Shown: one piece after another, positions 1-10,374 of the stretch | Numbering within the stretch: position 1 is the first letter of the stretch | How the letters are laid out: every line of letters starts with the position of its first letter | Assembly (NCBI GenBank): GCA_036924085.1 | Contig: JAVGWX010000001.1 | Span: 2,889,603-2,953,602 of the forward strand | DNA: 64,000 nucleotides | Source: Ariolimax columbianus | Lineage: Eukaryota > Mollusca > Gastropoda > Stylommatophora > Arionidae | Direction: 5' to 3' | Made by a program: the position numbers and the translations under genes | Notes under the pieces: generated by a model | The model's database searches: none | Told to the model about the DNA's origin: nothing | Seen by the model: only the letters and a program-made list of their open reading frames with translations

Positions 1-290
1 GCACTTCACACGTTCAACCTCTTCGTCATTGGCTAAGCATCTGCCACCAAGGTTGGTTTTAGCGCCTCAAGCAGGTGGAAATTGGTTGGGGCTACACGGT
101 TGATGTTCAAGAAGTTACCACCCTAGTTGGTCAATTTTTTCCTGCATTCATCGAACTGTATGTGGTTTGGCACTGTCGTGATGGGACAGTACTCCTCTAG
201 TCAGCAGGTCTGGACAGTTTGAACCAAGTCCTGAATCATTAGCAGCAGAGCTCCATAACACGATACAGCATTCACATTGTCACCTTTCTT
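1..290 (-). pseudogene. mariner-family transposase, decayed C-terminal part
   Basis: Read on the minus strand, the conceptual translation carries a mariner catalytic-domain signature: a HDSAKPH block, then QEKIDQLGW, a Pro-rich stretch and LGGRCLANDEEVE near position 1. Stops interrupt the frame and the element runs off the window start. The catalytic-domain order matches mariner transposases (cut-and-paste, TA target). It is dead here. Family assignment is firm, subfamily is not. Confidence 0.72.
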
Positions 291-363
291 ATGGAAGGAA
301 TCTCAAAATACTGTCAGTATAACCTTCTCAATGATACTTACAATATGCATCAAAGCAGACTTT

Positions 364-774
364 AGTAGTGTACACAATGATTTGGGTTGGTAGTGTGTAC
401 ACATGATTTGGGTTGGTAGTGTGTACACAATGATTTGGGTTGGTAGTGTGTACACATGATTTGGGTTAGTAGTGTGTACACATGATTTGGGTTGGTAGTG
501 TGTACACATGATTTGGGTTGGTAGTGTGTACACATGATTTGGGTTGCTAGTGATGTATGCATGATTTGGGTTGGTAGTGTGTACTCATGATTTGGGTTGG
601 TAGTGTGTACACATGATTTAGGTTGCTAGTGATGTATGCATGATTTGGGTTGGTAGTGATGTACGCATGATTTGGGTTGGTAGTGTGTATGCATGATTTG
701 GGTTGGTAGTGTGTACGCATGATTTGGGTTGGTAGTGTGTACGCATGATTTGGGTTGGTAGTGATGTACGCATG
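364..774. repeat. 26-bp minisatellite
   Basis: About 16 copies of a 26-bp unit containing tttgggttggtagtgtgta. Copies in the right half differ (gatgtacgcatga in place of gtgtacacatga), so the array has two variant blocks. Short open frames across it are read-through only. Confidence 0.95.
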
Positions 775-1451
775 GTTCATTCCCAGTAACAATCCTGTTA
801 AGCATGTCTTCTCCATAAGGTTAATTTTGTGTTCGTCAGTCAGTTGTCTGGGTACCCACTGTCAGCACACTTTCTGGAAATTAAATAAAAATACATTAAT
901 GTGTAAGCTAAACCACGTGAACACCTCATTACAGTTGCAACACTGTCTAGTGTCACTCGCCTGTCAGATCGAATCATCTCCCTCATCCGTTACTCGCCTG
1001 TCAGAATGAATCATCTCCCTCCTCCGTCACACAAATGCTTCTGTTGCACAATCAAAACAGGAAGACCAGGCTTCATCAGCAATTTTTGAAAACCTTGAGA
1101 AAATGCATGGACCGTGTTATGACCGCTTTCCGAGACAACACTTCCCACTGTAAACAGGGAACATTTCCATATGAATAACCTTTAACACAATACAAATGCA
1201 CAACACGCTGTTCTTTGATTGTTCACTCTGTGGGCATGGATGTCATTTTCTATATGAGCTGCACATGCAGATGCAACACCTAGTGTACACTACCTAAAGT
1301 AAGCACATAGCTGGATGCTGCTGCCACCTAATGATCTCAAGTGTCCCACTAGACATCTGCGCACCCCCCATTTGCCAACTCAAGTCCTCCCGCCAACATG
1401 CCACCAGCAGTAGCACTATTATCACCAAATTAACTGTTGTTGTGGTTACAG
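775..1451. other. unassigned unique sequence
   Basis: No gene recognised. It contains an imperfect 40-bp tandem pair at about 953-1031 (tcgcctgtcag ... catctccctc). A possible tiny exon lies at its right end: acceptor gttacag at 1455-1461, 12 open codons, donor gtgagt at 1498. That is too weak to call. Confidence 0.4.
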
Positions 1452-1595
1452 ATTGTTACAGTCCTTCAAGGAAAGAGTCTCATCTTTCTCCAAACACGTG
1501 AGTGACATCTGTCAATGTTTCTGTGTCCTGTGACTTTCTTTCAGTCGTTCTCTCTTTTCTTTCTTGTTGCATCCACGATCTTTTCCTCTTAATTG

Positions 1596-2661
1596 AAGGA
1601 GATTTGACACCAGATGACACCATTATCTATGACATTGAAGGAGATTTGACACCAGATGACACCATTATCTATGACATTGAAGGAGATTTGACACCAGATG
1701 ACACCATTTTCTATGACATTGAAGGAGATTTTACACCAGATGACACCATTATCTATGACATTGAAGGAGATTTGACACCAGATGACACCATTATCTATGA
1801 CATTGAAGGAGATTTGACACCAGATGACACCATTTTCTATGACATTGAAGGAGATTTTACACCAGATGACACCATTATCTATGACATTGAAGGAGATTGA
1901 CACCAGATGACACCATTATCTATGGCATTGAAGGAGATTTGACACCAGCTGACACCATTATCTATGACATTGAAGGAGATTTGACACCAGATGACACCAT
2001 TATCTATCACATTGAAGGAGATTTGACACCAGATGACACCATTTTCTATGACATTGAAGGAGATTTTACACCAGATGACACCATTATCTATGACATTGAA
2101 GGAGATTGACACCAGATGACACCATTATCTATGAAATTGATGGAGATTGACACCAGATTACACCATTATCTATGACATTGAAGGAGATTTGACACCAGAT
2201 GACACCATTATCTATGACATTGATGGAGATTGACACCAGATTACACCATTATCTATGACATTGAAGGAGATTTGACACCAGATGACACCATTATCTATGA
2301 CATTGAAGGAGATTGACACCAGATGACACCATTATCTATGACATTGAAGGAGATTTGACACCAGATGACACCATTTTCTATTACATTGAAGGAGATTGAC
2401 ACCAGATGACACCATTATCTATGACATTGAAGGAGATTTGACACCAGATGACACCATTTTCTATGACATTGAAGGAGATTTGACACCAGATGACACCATT
2501 TTCTATGACATTAAAGGAGATTTGACACCAGATGACACCATTATCTATGACATTGAAGGAGATTTGACACCAGATGACACCATTTTCTATGACATTGAAG
2601 GAGATTTGACACCAGATGACACCATTTTCTATGACATTGAAGGAGATTTGACACCAGATCT
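1596..2661. repeat. 42-bp minisatellite, 14-codon unit
   Basis: About 25 copies of a 42-bp unit read on plus as EGDLTPDDTIIYDI. Several units lack one T and break the frame (near 1898, 2108, 2150, 2230, 2310 and 2395), which argues against one continuous coding repeat. The last unit runs into a short open tail ending at a stop at 2687-2689. Confidence 0.95.
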
Positions 2662-2789
2662 AAGTGCTGTTGATTTAGCCGCATACTAAGACAGATAATA
2701 GCCTTTCAACAACTTCCAAGTTTCTCTGCATCTACTTTCTGTAAGTTCCATACCTCTTGTTCATGTCTACATTTTTCTCTCTGTTTCTC

Positions 2790-3652
2790 TTTCTGTCCCA
2801 GTCTCTCTGTACCTCACTAGCTGTCCCAGTCTGTCTGTACCTCACTGCCTGTCCCAGTCTGTCTGTACCTCACTACCTGTTTCTCCTTATGTCCCAGTCC
2901 CAGTGTACCTCATTGCCTGTTTCTCCTTCTGTCCCAGTCTCTCCGTACCTCACTGCCTGTCCCAGTCTTTCTGTACCTCACTATCTGTCCCAGTCTTTCT
3001 GTACCTCACTATCTGTCCCAGTCTGTCTGTACCTCACTATCTGTCCCAGTCTTTCTGTACCTCACTATCTGTCCCAGTCTGTCTGTACCTCACTATCTGT
3101 CCCAGTCTGTCTGTACCTCACTATCTGTCCCAGTCTTTCTGTACCTCACTATCTGTCCCAGTCTGTCTGTACCTCACTATCTGTCCCAGTCTGTCTGTAC
3201 CTCACTATCTGTCCCAGTCTTTCTGTACCTCACTATCTGTCCCAGTCTGTCTGTACCTCACTATCTGTCCCAGTCTTTCTGTACCTCACTATCTGTCCCA
3301 GTCTTTCTGTACCTCACTATCTGTCCCAGTCTGTCTGTACCTCACTATCTTTCCCAGTCTGTCTGTACCTCACTATCTGTCCCAGTCTGTCTGTACCTCA
3401 CTACCTGTCCCAGTCTGTCTGTACCTCACTATCTGTCCCAGTCTTTCTGTACCTCACTATCTGTCCCAGTCTTTCTGTACCTCACTATCTGTCCCAGTCT
3501 TTCTGTACCTCACTATCTGTCCCAGTCTGTCTGTACCTCACTATCTGTCCCAGTCTGTTTGTACCTCACTATCTGTCCCAGTCTTTCTGTACCTCACTAT
3601 CTGTCCCAGTCTTTCTGTACCTCACTATCTGTCCCAGCCTGTCTGTACCTCA
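2790..3652. repeat. 28-bp minisatellite
   Basis: About 31 copies of a pyrimidine-rich 28-bp unit (ctgtcccagtctgtctgtac, with tct/gtct variants). The 28-bp period rotates all three frames, so an open frame of 84-nt periodicity appears. It is not a gene. The left edge is degenerate. Confidence 0.95.
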
Positions 3653-3867
3653 AAGCGATGAACAACTATTGTTATGGCATGTTTCTGTAATTATTGGTTG
3701 TACGTGTCACCTCATCACTGGCGTTACACAATCTATCTCATATTTTTCTCATCAATTATCTCATCTTTTGATTGAATGTATTTATTTGATAATATTGAAA
3801 TGAGTGATTTAGTTAGTTGTTCTGTTGTTACTGTAGATGTTGACAGTGGTTATGTTGTCTGTCCCTG
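3653..3867. other. AT-rich spacer between two arrays
   Basis: No conserved coding sequence seen. An acceptor-like tract (gttgttactgtag) at about 3824-3836 is followed by 31 nt and a weak gtgatt donor; I do not call it an exon. Confidence 0.4.
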
Positions 3868-4260
3868 GTGATTCTTTATTCTGTCCTCATGTGAGCCTCC
3901 ATTTATCTTCACTTTATTCTGTCCTCATGTGAGCCTCCATTTATCTTCACTTTATTCTGTCCTCATGTGAGCCTCCATTTATCTTCACTTTATTCTGTCC
4001 TCATGTGAGTCTCCATTTATCTTCACTTTATTCTGTCCTCATGTGAGCCTCCATTTATCTTCACTTTATTCTGTCCTCATGTGAGCCTCCATTTATCTTC
4101 ACTTTATTCTGTCCTCACGTGAGCCTCCATTTATCTTCACTTTATTCTGTCCTCATGTGAGCCTCCATTTATCTTCACTTTATTCTGTGCTCATGTGAGG
4201 GTCCATTTATCTTCACTTTATTCTGTCCTCATGTGAGCCTCCATTTATCTTCACTTTATT
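3868..4260. repeat. 38-bp minisatellite ending in an acceptor-like tract
   Basis: About ten near-identical 38-bp units (contains cctccatttatcttcacttt). The last unit ends in ttcactttattag at 4250-4262, which would be the acceptor of the candidate exon at 4263. Every unit also carries catgtgagcc. Confidence 0.95.
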
Positions 4261-4262
4261 AG

Positions 4263-4307
4263 GGACAGAGAACTGAAAGCAGCACAACCCAAGAAGCGGA
4301 ACCAGTG
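4263..4307 (+). CDS. candidate 45-nt exon, possibly of the AT-hook gene
   Basis: An acceptor (cttcactttattag) precedes 45 nt that are open in frame 0 (GQRTESSTTQEAEPV) and in one other frame, then a donor gtgaga. Fifteen codons in phase 0-0 would join the exon at 10152, which starts in phase 0, and the Thr/Ser/Glu/Gln-rich composition resembles that exon. There is no homology support and the exon is short, so this is inference. Confidence 0.3.
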
Positions 4308-4650
4308 GTGAGAAATTTTATTTCATTCTTCTTTTGCTGATTTCTTGTGGACTTCAGTGTGAATGAAAGTTGGTAGAGAAAAGAGTGAAGCATGGTCTAA
4401 GTAAAGAGAAGACATTGATTAGATATATAAGCTCATAATACAAGGGCATTGAGATTAAAACAAGTGACACCACTCATAGGAGATTGTGAACTTGGTAGAA
4501 GATATTTTAAACATGACTGCACAACAACGCAAGCAAAAGCTGACATACTTGAAGAAACAAATGCTACTCTTTGGATACCCTATCTGAATCACTGGAATAC
4601 AAAAATGCAGACAAATTGGGAAAGTCTCATCCTGTCCAGCTAATATTCTC
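4308..4650. other. unassigned sequence
   Basis: No recognisable gene. A 64-codon frame at 4449-4643 has no family resemblance and no clear splice or promoter context. Confidence 0.35.
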
Positions 4651-4654
4651 TTAG

Positions 4655-4957
4655 ATAAACTGTCTGGGTTGAAGGCACAGCCTCCGGCGACTCATAGCTG
4701 GCTGCTTGCATCAGGGTTAGTGACCAATAACTGACCAAGACCCTATTCAGAAGAACATCTCAAGTGGTGGTCCTGGAAACAAACTGCACCCATGCAGCCT
4801 GGCTAAGAGAATAGAGATTAAAGAGGGATGACAAATCTTGTCCCAAAAATGGTGTGCTGAAATTGGATGTGTCAGATTGTATGGCGCAAATATTGCAGTC
4901 CTGCTGTAAACTATACCAGTGTTCGCTTCAGGATAAATGCCAGAGAAGAAGAAGAGG
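4655..4957 (+). mobile_element. (GAA)-tailed SINE-like retroposon, copy 1 (long form)
   Basis: Matches the copies at 27535 and 37679 across the head (gactcatagctggctgcttg), the middle (ggtcctggaaacaaactgca) and the 3' part (ggatgtgtcag ... caaatattgcagtc), ending in agaagaagaag. It is more diverged than the other long copies and I found no target-site duplication. The 5' edge is approximate. Confidence 0.7.
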
Positions 4958-4974
4958 ATAAGCATTCATAACAA

Positions 4975-5218
4975 TATGGACACAACACATTCGTCTCGTT
5001 AGAACTAATGTGCCAATATTTTTATGGACACAACACATTCGTCTCGTTAGAACTAATGTGCCAATATTTTTATGGACACAACACATTCGTCTCGTTAGAA
5101 CTAATGTGCCAATATTTTTATGGACACAACACATTCGTCTCGTTAGAACTAATGTGCCAATATTTTTATGGACACAACACATTCGTCTCGTTAGAACTAA
5201 TGTGCCAATATTTTTCAC
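4975..5218. repeat. 49-bp minisatellite, five copies
   Basis: Five almost perfect 49-bp units containing cacattcgtctcgttagaac. Near identity implies recent expansion. It starts just after the GAA tail of the retroposon copy on its left. Confidence 0.95.
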
Positions 5219-5375
5219 AGAGGAATCAAAGTAATCACATATTTAATGTCTGCTTTCCTTGCCCGAGTTGTTTGGTGACCAGTGAACAAACTGAATGTTT
5301 TGTTCTTACAGGAGGCAGATCACTTGATGTCTGTCCAACAGATACTGCTGCATATTAGTGTTACCATGTTAACAT

Positions 5376-5658
5376 AGTATGGGGATTCCGTGGCGAAGTG
5401 GTTAAGCCGCCGACCTTGTGATCAGGTGGTGTGGGTTCGACTCCGGACTCTGCCGTCTTTTTCATGGGTGCTTGATGCGAAGTCCCCTGCATCTTGTAGT
5501 CGCCCCCCTAGTCGTTTTGTCCTTGACTTGCCACTGGATTCGGGCGGCTCGAGACGAGAGAGTGAGGATAAAAAGTAGCGCAGTTAATCCTTACTAAAAA
5601 TAGCGCTAGCAAAATTAATTATGCGATCATCGTCTACAATGGACCGCAGCCTTTGCCT
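5376..5658 (+). mobile_element. tRNA-derived SINE with target-site duplication
   Basis: The tRNA-like head at 5381-5453 has a perfect A box (tggcgaagtgg, 5391-5401) and a perfect B box (ggttcgactcc, 5434-5444), starts 43 bp apart, as for RNA polymerase III. The acceptor ends do not pair as a working tRNA. A unique body of about 200 bp follows. The 10-bp direct repeats atgttaacat at 5366-5375 and 5659-5668 flank it, the mark of LINE-mediated insertion. Confidence 0.88.
5391..5444 (+). promoter_or_regulatory. internal RNA polymerase III promoter of the SINE (A and B boxes)
   Basis: tggcgaagtgg fits the A-box consensus TRGYNNANNNG and ggttcgactcc fits the B-box consensus GGTTCGANTCC with no mismatch. 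Confidence 0.75.
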
Positions 5659-5668
5659 ATGTTAACAT

Positions 5669-5960
5669 TTACCAGTGACTTATCCAGCCAATCATGATGA
5701 AGGGAATTTGTAACATGTAACTTGTGCTTTCTCATGATATAGCTGAGATTTTTTTGGAAGAAGTGCACATCATTTTCTATATTAGGATGCTCACAAATAG
5801 ATTTTATCTATAAAACACATGTAGAGATAGAAGATTCTTTCCAGATAGCTTGGAGAATTTGTTGTTTGACACAAAGTTCAAGGTTCAAGTTCAAGGCTCA
5901 ATTGGTTTTCAATGAATAATAGTGCTAAATTGGTATAATTGTTAGTCATCAATAGGACAG
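5669..5960. other. AT-rich spacer
   Basis: Nothing recognised between the SINE and the LINE remnant. Confidence 0.4.
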
Positions 5961-7060
5961 GATGGGATGGTGAGTCTTGATGCTATCTGGCGAGAGTCAA
6001 AGACTGTTTTACTATACAAGAAAGATGACAAAGAGGACCTGGCTAACTACCGCCCTCCTCTCAGTACTGTACAAAGTATTCACCAGATGCCTCCTGGTGA
6101 GAATCCGCAACACTCTCAAGGAAGCCCAACCCACATAGCAGGCTGGACCACATAACCACATGTTGCTGTTTGATTGAGGCAACAAGAGAGCACCACACCG
6201 CTAGTGTTAACATTCATTGACTACAAAAAGGTGTCTGATTTGGAAAGCTCTGAAGGAGCAGGGAGTTAGTCTGGCTACACAGACATGTTGAAACATTATG
6301 GATGCGCCACTATCATTTATCCATTCATATGACCGAAAACTATCACCACGAAAAAAGGTCTGTGACAAGGCGACCCCCACCTCACCCAACCTTTTCTCTG
6401 CATGCCTGGAGTCGAGGATGAGACATTGCGACTGCATCAACAAAAATGGGCGATTACACAACCACCTCAAATTTGCAGACAATATCACAATCCTTACAGA
6501 GACACCCACGCAGAGAGCAAGAAAACAGACCTCACCATAAATATAGGAAAAACAAATGCTGTGAACATACAGTCCCGTGCTTGTAAACAAAACACCTCTA
6601 GAGAATGACCACAAAAATATCTACCTCGACCGTCTTTCTCAGCATGGGAAATAACCTGAACCTCAAGCTTGCCAGGCACTGATGAGCAGGCTAGGAAACC
6701 TTCAACTCGATAAAGATGACAACAGAAAGACACCAGACTACGAGGAAACCTATTCGGTTCAGTGGTCATACCAGCGCTATGCTATGGAAGTGAAACCTGG
6801 TCTCTGACAAAAGCCATGGAGAACCAGCTAAGGACAACACATGCCTAGCTTGAGCGCCATCTCGTGGGCCTATCACTTAAACAACAGCATCAGATGGGCT
6901 TACCCAACAGCGACATCTGGGCATTGTCACACGTCAAGGGTGTCCTACAGCATACCAACAACTCCGAGCACCGCTGGGCTGGCCATGTAGTCAGAAGGAA
7001 AGACAAACGCTGGAGCACAGCAACCACTCTGTGGCACCTGGCAGCAAAAAGAGACAACCA
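5961..7060 (+). pseudogene. non-LTR retrotransposon (RTE-like LINE) reverse-transcriptase remnant
   Basis: Frameshifted pieces line up in the order of a LINE reverse transcriptase. SKTVLLYKKDDKEDLANYRP (about 5995) is the RT-1 region, FIDYKKVSD (about 6210) is motif A, then a GDTISP-like block (as DKATPTSPNLFSACLE, about 6360), HLKFADNITIL (about 6465; the motif C aspartate pair is now DN), CYGSETWSLTKAMENQLR (about 6780), and the C-terminal RWAGHVVRRKDKRW (about 6975). The right end passes directly into the 26/32-bp minisatellite. Confidence 0.85.
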
Positions 7061-7068
7061 CCTACAAG

Positions 7069-9486
7069 AGCGCACAGCTACAACCACCTACAAGAGGGCA
7101 CAGCTACAACCACCTACAAGAGGGCACAGCTACAACCACCTACAAGAGGGCACAGCTACAACCACCTACAAGAATAAGAGGGCACAGCTACAACCGCCTA
7201 CAAGAGGGCACAGCTACAACCACCTACAAGAGGGCACAGCTACAACCACCTACAAGAATAAGAGAGCACAGCTACAACCACCTACAAGAATAAGAGGGCA
7301 CAGCTACAACCACCTACAAGAATAAGAGGGCACAGCTACAACCACCTACAAGAATAAGAGGGCACAGCTACAACCACCTACAAGAATAAGAGGGCACAGC
7401 TACAACCACCTACAAGAATAGGAGGGCACAGCTACAACCACCTACAAGAATAAGAGGGCACAGCTACAACCACCTACACGGAGGCACAGCTACAACCACC
7501 TACAAGAATAGGAGGGCACAGCTACAACCACCTACAAGAATAAGAGGGCACAGCTACAACCACCTACACGGAGGCACAGCTACAACCACCTACAAGAGGG
7601 CACAGCTGCAACCACCTACAAGAGGGCACAGCTACAACCACCTACAAGAGGGCACAGCTACAACCATCTACAAGAGGGCACAGCTACAACCACACACAAG
7701 AGGGCACAGCTACAACCACCTACAAGAGGGCACAGCTACAACCACCTACAAGAGGGCACAGCTACAACCACCTACAAGAATAAGAGGGCACAGCTACAAC
7801 CACCTACAAGAATAAGAGGGCACAGCTACAACCACCTACAAGAGGGCACAGCTACAACCACCTACAAGAATAAGAGGGCACATCTACAACCACCTACAAG
7901 AATAAGAGGGCACAGCTACAACCGCCTACAAGAGGGCACAGCTACAACCACCTACAAGAGGGCACAGCTACAACCACCTACAAGAATAAGAGGGCACAGC
8001 TACAACCACCTACAAGAATAAGAGGGCACAGCTACAACCACCTACAAGAGGGCACAGCTACAACCACCTACAAGAGGGCACAGCTACAACCGCCTACAAG
8101 AGGGCACAGCTACAACCACCTACAAGAATAAGGGCACAGCTACAACCACCTACAAGAATAAGATGGCACAGCTACAACCACCTACAAGAATAAGAGGGCA
8201 CAGCTACAACCACCTACAAGAGGGCACAGCTACAACCACCTACAAGAGGGCACAGCTACAACCACCTACAAGAATAAGAGAGCACAGCTACAACCACCTA
8301 CAAGAATAAGAGGGCACAGCTACAACCACCTACAAGAGGGCACAGCTACAACCACCTACAAGAATAAGAGGGCACAGCTACAACCACCTACAAGAGGGCA
8401 CAGCTACAACCACCTACAAGAATAAGGGGGCACAGCTACAACCACCTACAAGAATAAGAGGGCACAGCTACAACCACCTACAAGAGGGCACAGCTACAAC
8501 CACCTACAAGAATAATAGGGCACAGCTACAACCACCTACAAGAATAAGAGGGCACAGCTACAACCACCTACAAGAATAAGAGGGCACAGCTACAACCACC
8601 TACAAGAATAAGAGGGCACAGCTACAACCACCTACAAGAATAGGAGGGCACAGCTACAACCACCTACAAGAATAAGAGGGCACAGCTACAACCACCTACA
8701 CGAAGGCACAGCTACAACCACCTACAAGAGGGCACAGCTGCAACCACCTACAAGAGGGCACAGCTACAACCACCTACAAGAGGGCACAGCTACAACCATC
8801 TACAAGAGGGCACAGCTACAACCACCTACAAGAGGGCACAGCTACAACCACCTACAAGAGGGCACAGCTACAACCACCTACAAGAGGGCACAGCTACAAC
8901 CACCTACAAGAATAAGAGGGCACAGCTACAACCACCTACAAGAATAAGAGGGCACAGCTACAACCACCTACAAGAGGGCACAGCTACAACCACCTACAAG
9001 AGGGCACAGCTACAACCACCTACAAGAGGGCACAGCTACAACCACCTACAAGAATAAGAGGGCACAGCTACAACCACCTACAAGAATAAGAGGGCACAGC
9101 TACAACCACCTACAAGAGGGCACAGCTACAACCACCTACAAGAGGGCACAGCTACAACCACCTACATGAATAAGAGGGCACAGCTACAACCACCTACAAG
9201 AATAAGAGGGCACAGCGACAACCACCTACAAGAGGGCACAGCTACAACCACCTACAAGAGGGCACAGCTACAACCACCTACAAGAGGGCACAGCTACAAC
9301 CACCTACAAGAGGGCACAGCTACAACCACCTACAAGAATAAGAGGGCACAGCTACAACCACCTACAAGAATAAGAGGGCACAGCTACAACCACCTACAAG
9401 AATAAGAGGGCACAGCTCCAACCACCTACAAGAATAAGAGGGCACAGCTACAACCACCTACAAGAATAAGAGGGCACAGCTACAAA
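7069..9486. repeat. 26/32-bp binary minisatellite, 2.4 kb
   Basis: About 85 units built on gggcacagctacaaccac. Short units are 26 bp and long units are 32 bp, the difference being an inserted agaata. Rare variants (ctgcaacc, accatcta, acacggagg) recur in the same order 1132 bp apart (7606 and 8738; 7661 and 8793), so a block of roughly 1.1 kb was duplicated. The last unit is continuous with LINE coding sequence at 9460-9700. Confidence 0.97.
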
Positions 9487-9705
9487 TTAATTAAAGAAAT
9501 ATCCAGATTAGATATTATAAAATCTTTTTTTTGTCAGAGAGGGGAATGCTTGGAATGCATTGCCACAGGTAATAATAGTGGCAGGGTCAGAATAGATTGG
9601 ATGCACATAGTTATTTTTAGGACAAGTGTAGTAGAAGAAACTGCTTGTATACAGACTCTGCAGTCTTCTAAACCATTATAAAGAAGTTAAGTTAATATTG
9701 AGCCA
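9455..9705 (+). pseudogene. 3' end of a CR1/jockey-type LINE
   Basis: Closely similar to 47655-47905: ttaattaaagaaatatccag, then tgcttggaatgcattgccac, then tcttctaaaccattataaag. It corresponds to the C-terminal RGHSYKL..SRLDIRKYF..SQRVVNAWNALP region of the 47-kb copy. Frame is lost by an oligo-T insertion near 9525. The array to its left ends in the RGHSY codons of this same region. Confidence 0.8.
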
Positions 9706-10151
9706 CCCCAACACTTCTTTGACAGTCTGACTGACGAGATGTCATCTCTCAGGTCCAGCTGTTGGACGCCTACGTGTTTCTAGTTCAATGTTTCTTCAAA
9801 ATTAGAACATCTGACCAGTGGTCAGCCTGCGCTGAACTTGGCAGGATGTGACTGCGCTGCTGGATAATTTTGAATTTGATTAATTTATTTCCGACCTCAA
9901 TTGTAATTTGGGAGAACAGGATTTATTGAATACAAAGACATTTGGAGCTTGAGCAACGGTTCTAAAATCCTTATAGTGACACAAAGCCTCCTTACTAGAT
10001 TCACATGATTTTCAAACTGGTGGGTCCTCAATTTCTGGATCTGTCACATTAAGTTAGGTTTTGCTTCATATTGTCAACATATGTTGGCATATATAAAAAA
10101 TGTAATGAAATTTAATGAGTAATCATTGTTATAATATTGCCGATTCCTCAG
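9706..10151. other. probable intron, unique sequence
   Basis: No coding signal seen. It ends in the acceptor attgccgattcctcag of the exon at 10152. Confidence 0.5.
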
Positions 10152-10284
10152 ACTGAGACAACAGGAGGACGAAGGCAACAGCTCAAGTCTCAAGCCTCCA
10201 GTCACCTAACAGCACATGCAGATAAACGCCACAAGTTGGTGGTTCTGAACACAGCTGGCACCTCAACAAAAACTACACCAACTG
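10152..10284 (+). CDS. AT-hook gene, internal exon 1 of the resolved set
   Basis: The exon has an acceptor (gccgattcctcag) and a donor (actg then gtatac). It encodes 44 residues rich in Thr, Ser, Gln, Lys and Arg (TETTGGRRQQLKSQ ... STKTTPTG). It is 133 nt long, starts in phase 0 and ends in phase 1; its last G joins AA of the 11399 exon to make a Glu codon, so the frame stays open across the junction. It is not repetitive, unlike its flanks. The true start codon must lie upstream. The phase match across three exons is the main evidence; no homology is claimed for this exon. Confidence 0.62.
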
Positions 10285-10285
10285 G

Positions 10286-10374
10286 TATACTGGACTTGTA
10301 ACCATATTTCATTACGTTTCCTGTCAAACATACTGGACTTGTAACCATATTTCATTACGTTTCCTGTCAAACAT
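10286..10374. repeat. two-copy tandem repeat of about 43 bp at a splice donor
   Basis: Two copies containing tatactggacttgtaaccat. The first copy starts at the donor of the 10152-10284 exon. Confidence 0.85.

Noticed and set aside
1452..1497. Small exon (SFKERVSSFSKH) between gttacag and gtgagt
   Set aside because: Only 36-46 nt, with no homology and no phase partner; chance is likely.
2757..3803. 348-codon plus-strand frame rich in Cys, Leu and Ser
   Set aside because: It is the 28-bp array read with 84-nt periodicity; two frames are open together and no non-repeat domain is present.
3837..3868. 31-nt micro-exon after an acceptor-like tract
   Set aside because: Weak donor, length not a multiple of three and no partner exon of matching phase.
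5315..5380. Exon after tttgttcttacag (EADHLMSVQQILLH)
   Set aside because: The acceptor is good, but no clear donor follows before the SINE and no partner exon is known.
5381..5453. Functional tRNA gene
   Set aside because: A and B boxes are perfect, but the acceptor ends do not pair and a SINE body with target-site duplications follows.
7069..9486. CRISPR-like repeat array
   Set aside because: No unique spacers; units are contiguous and of two lengths, and the DNA is eukaryotic.
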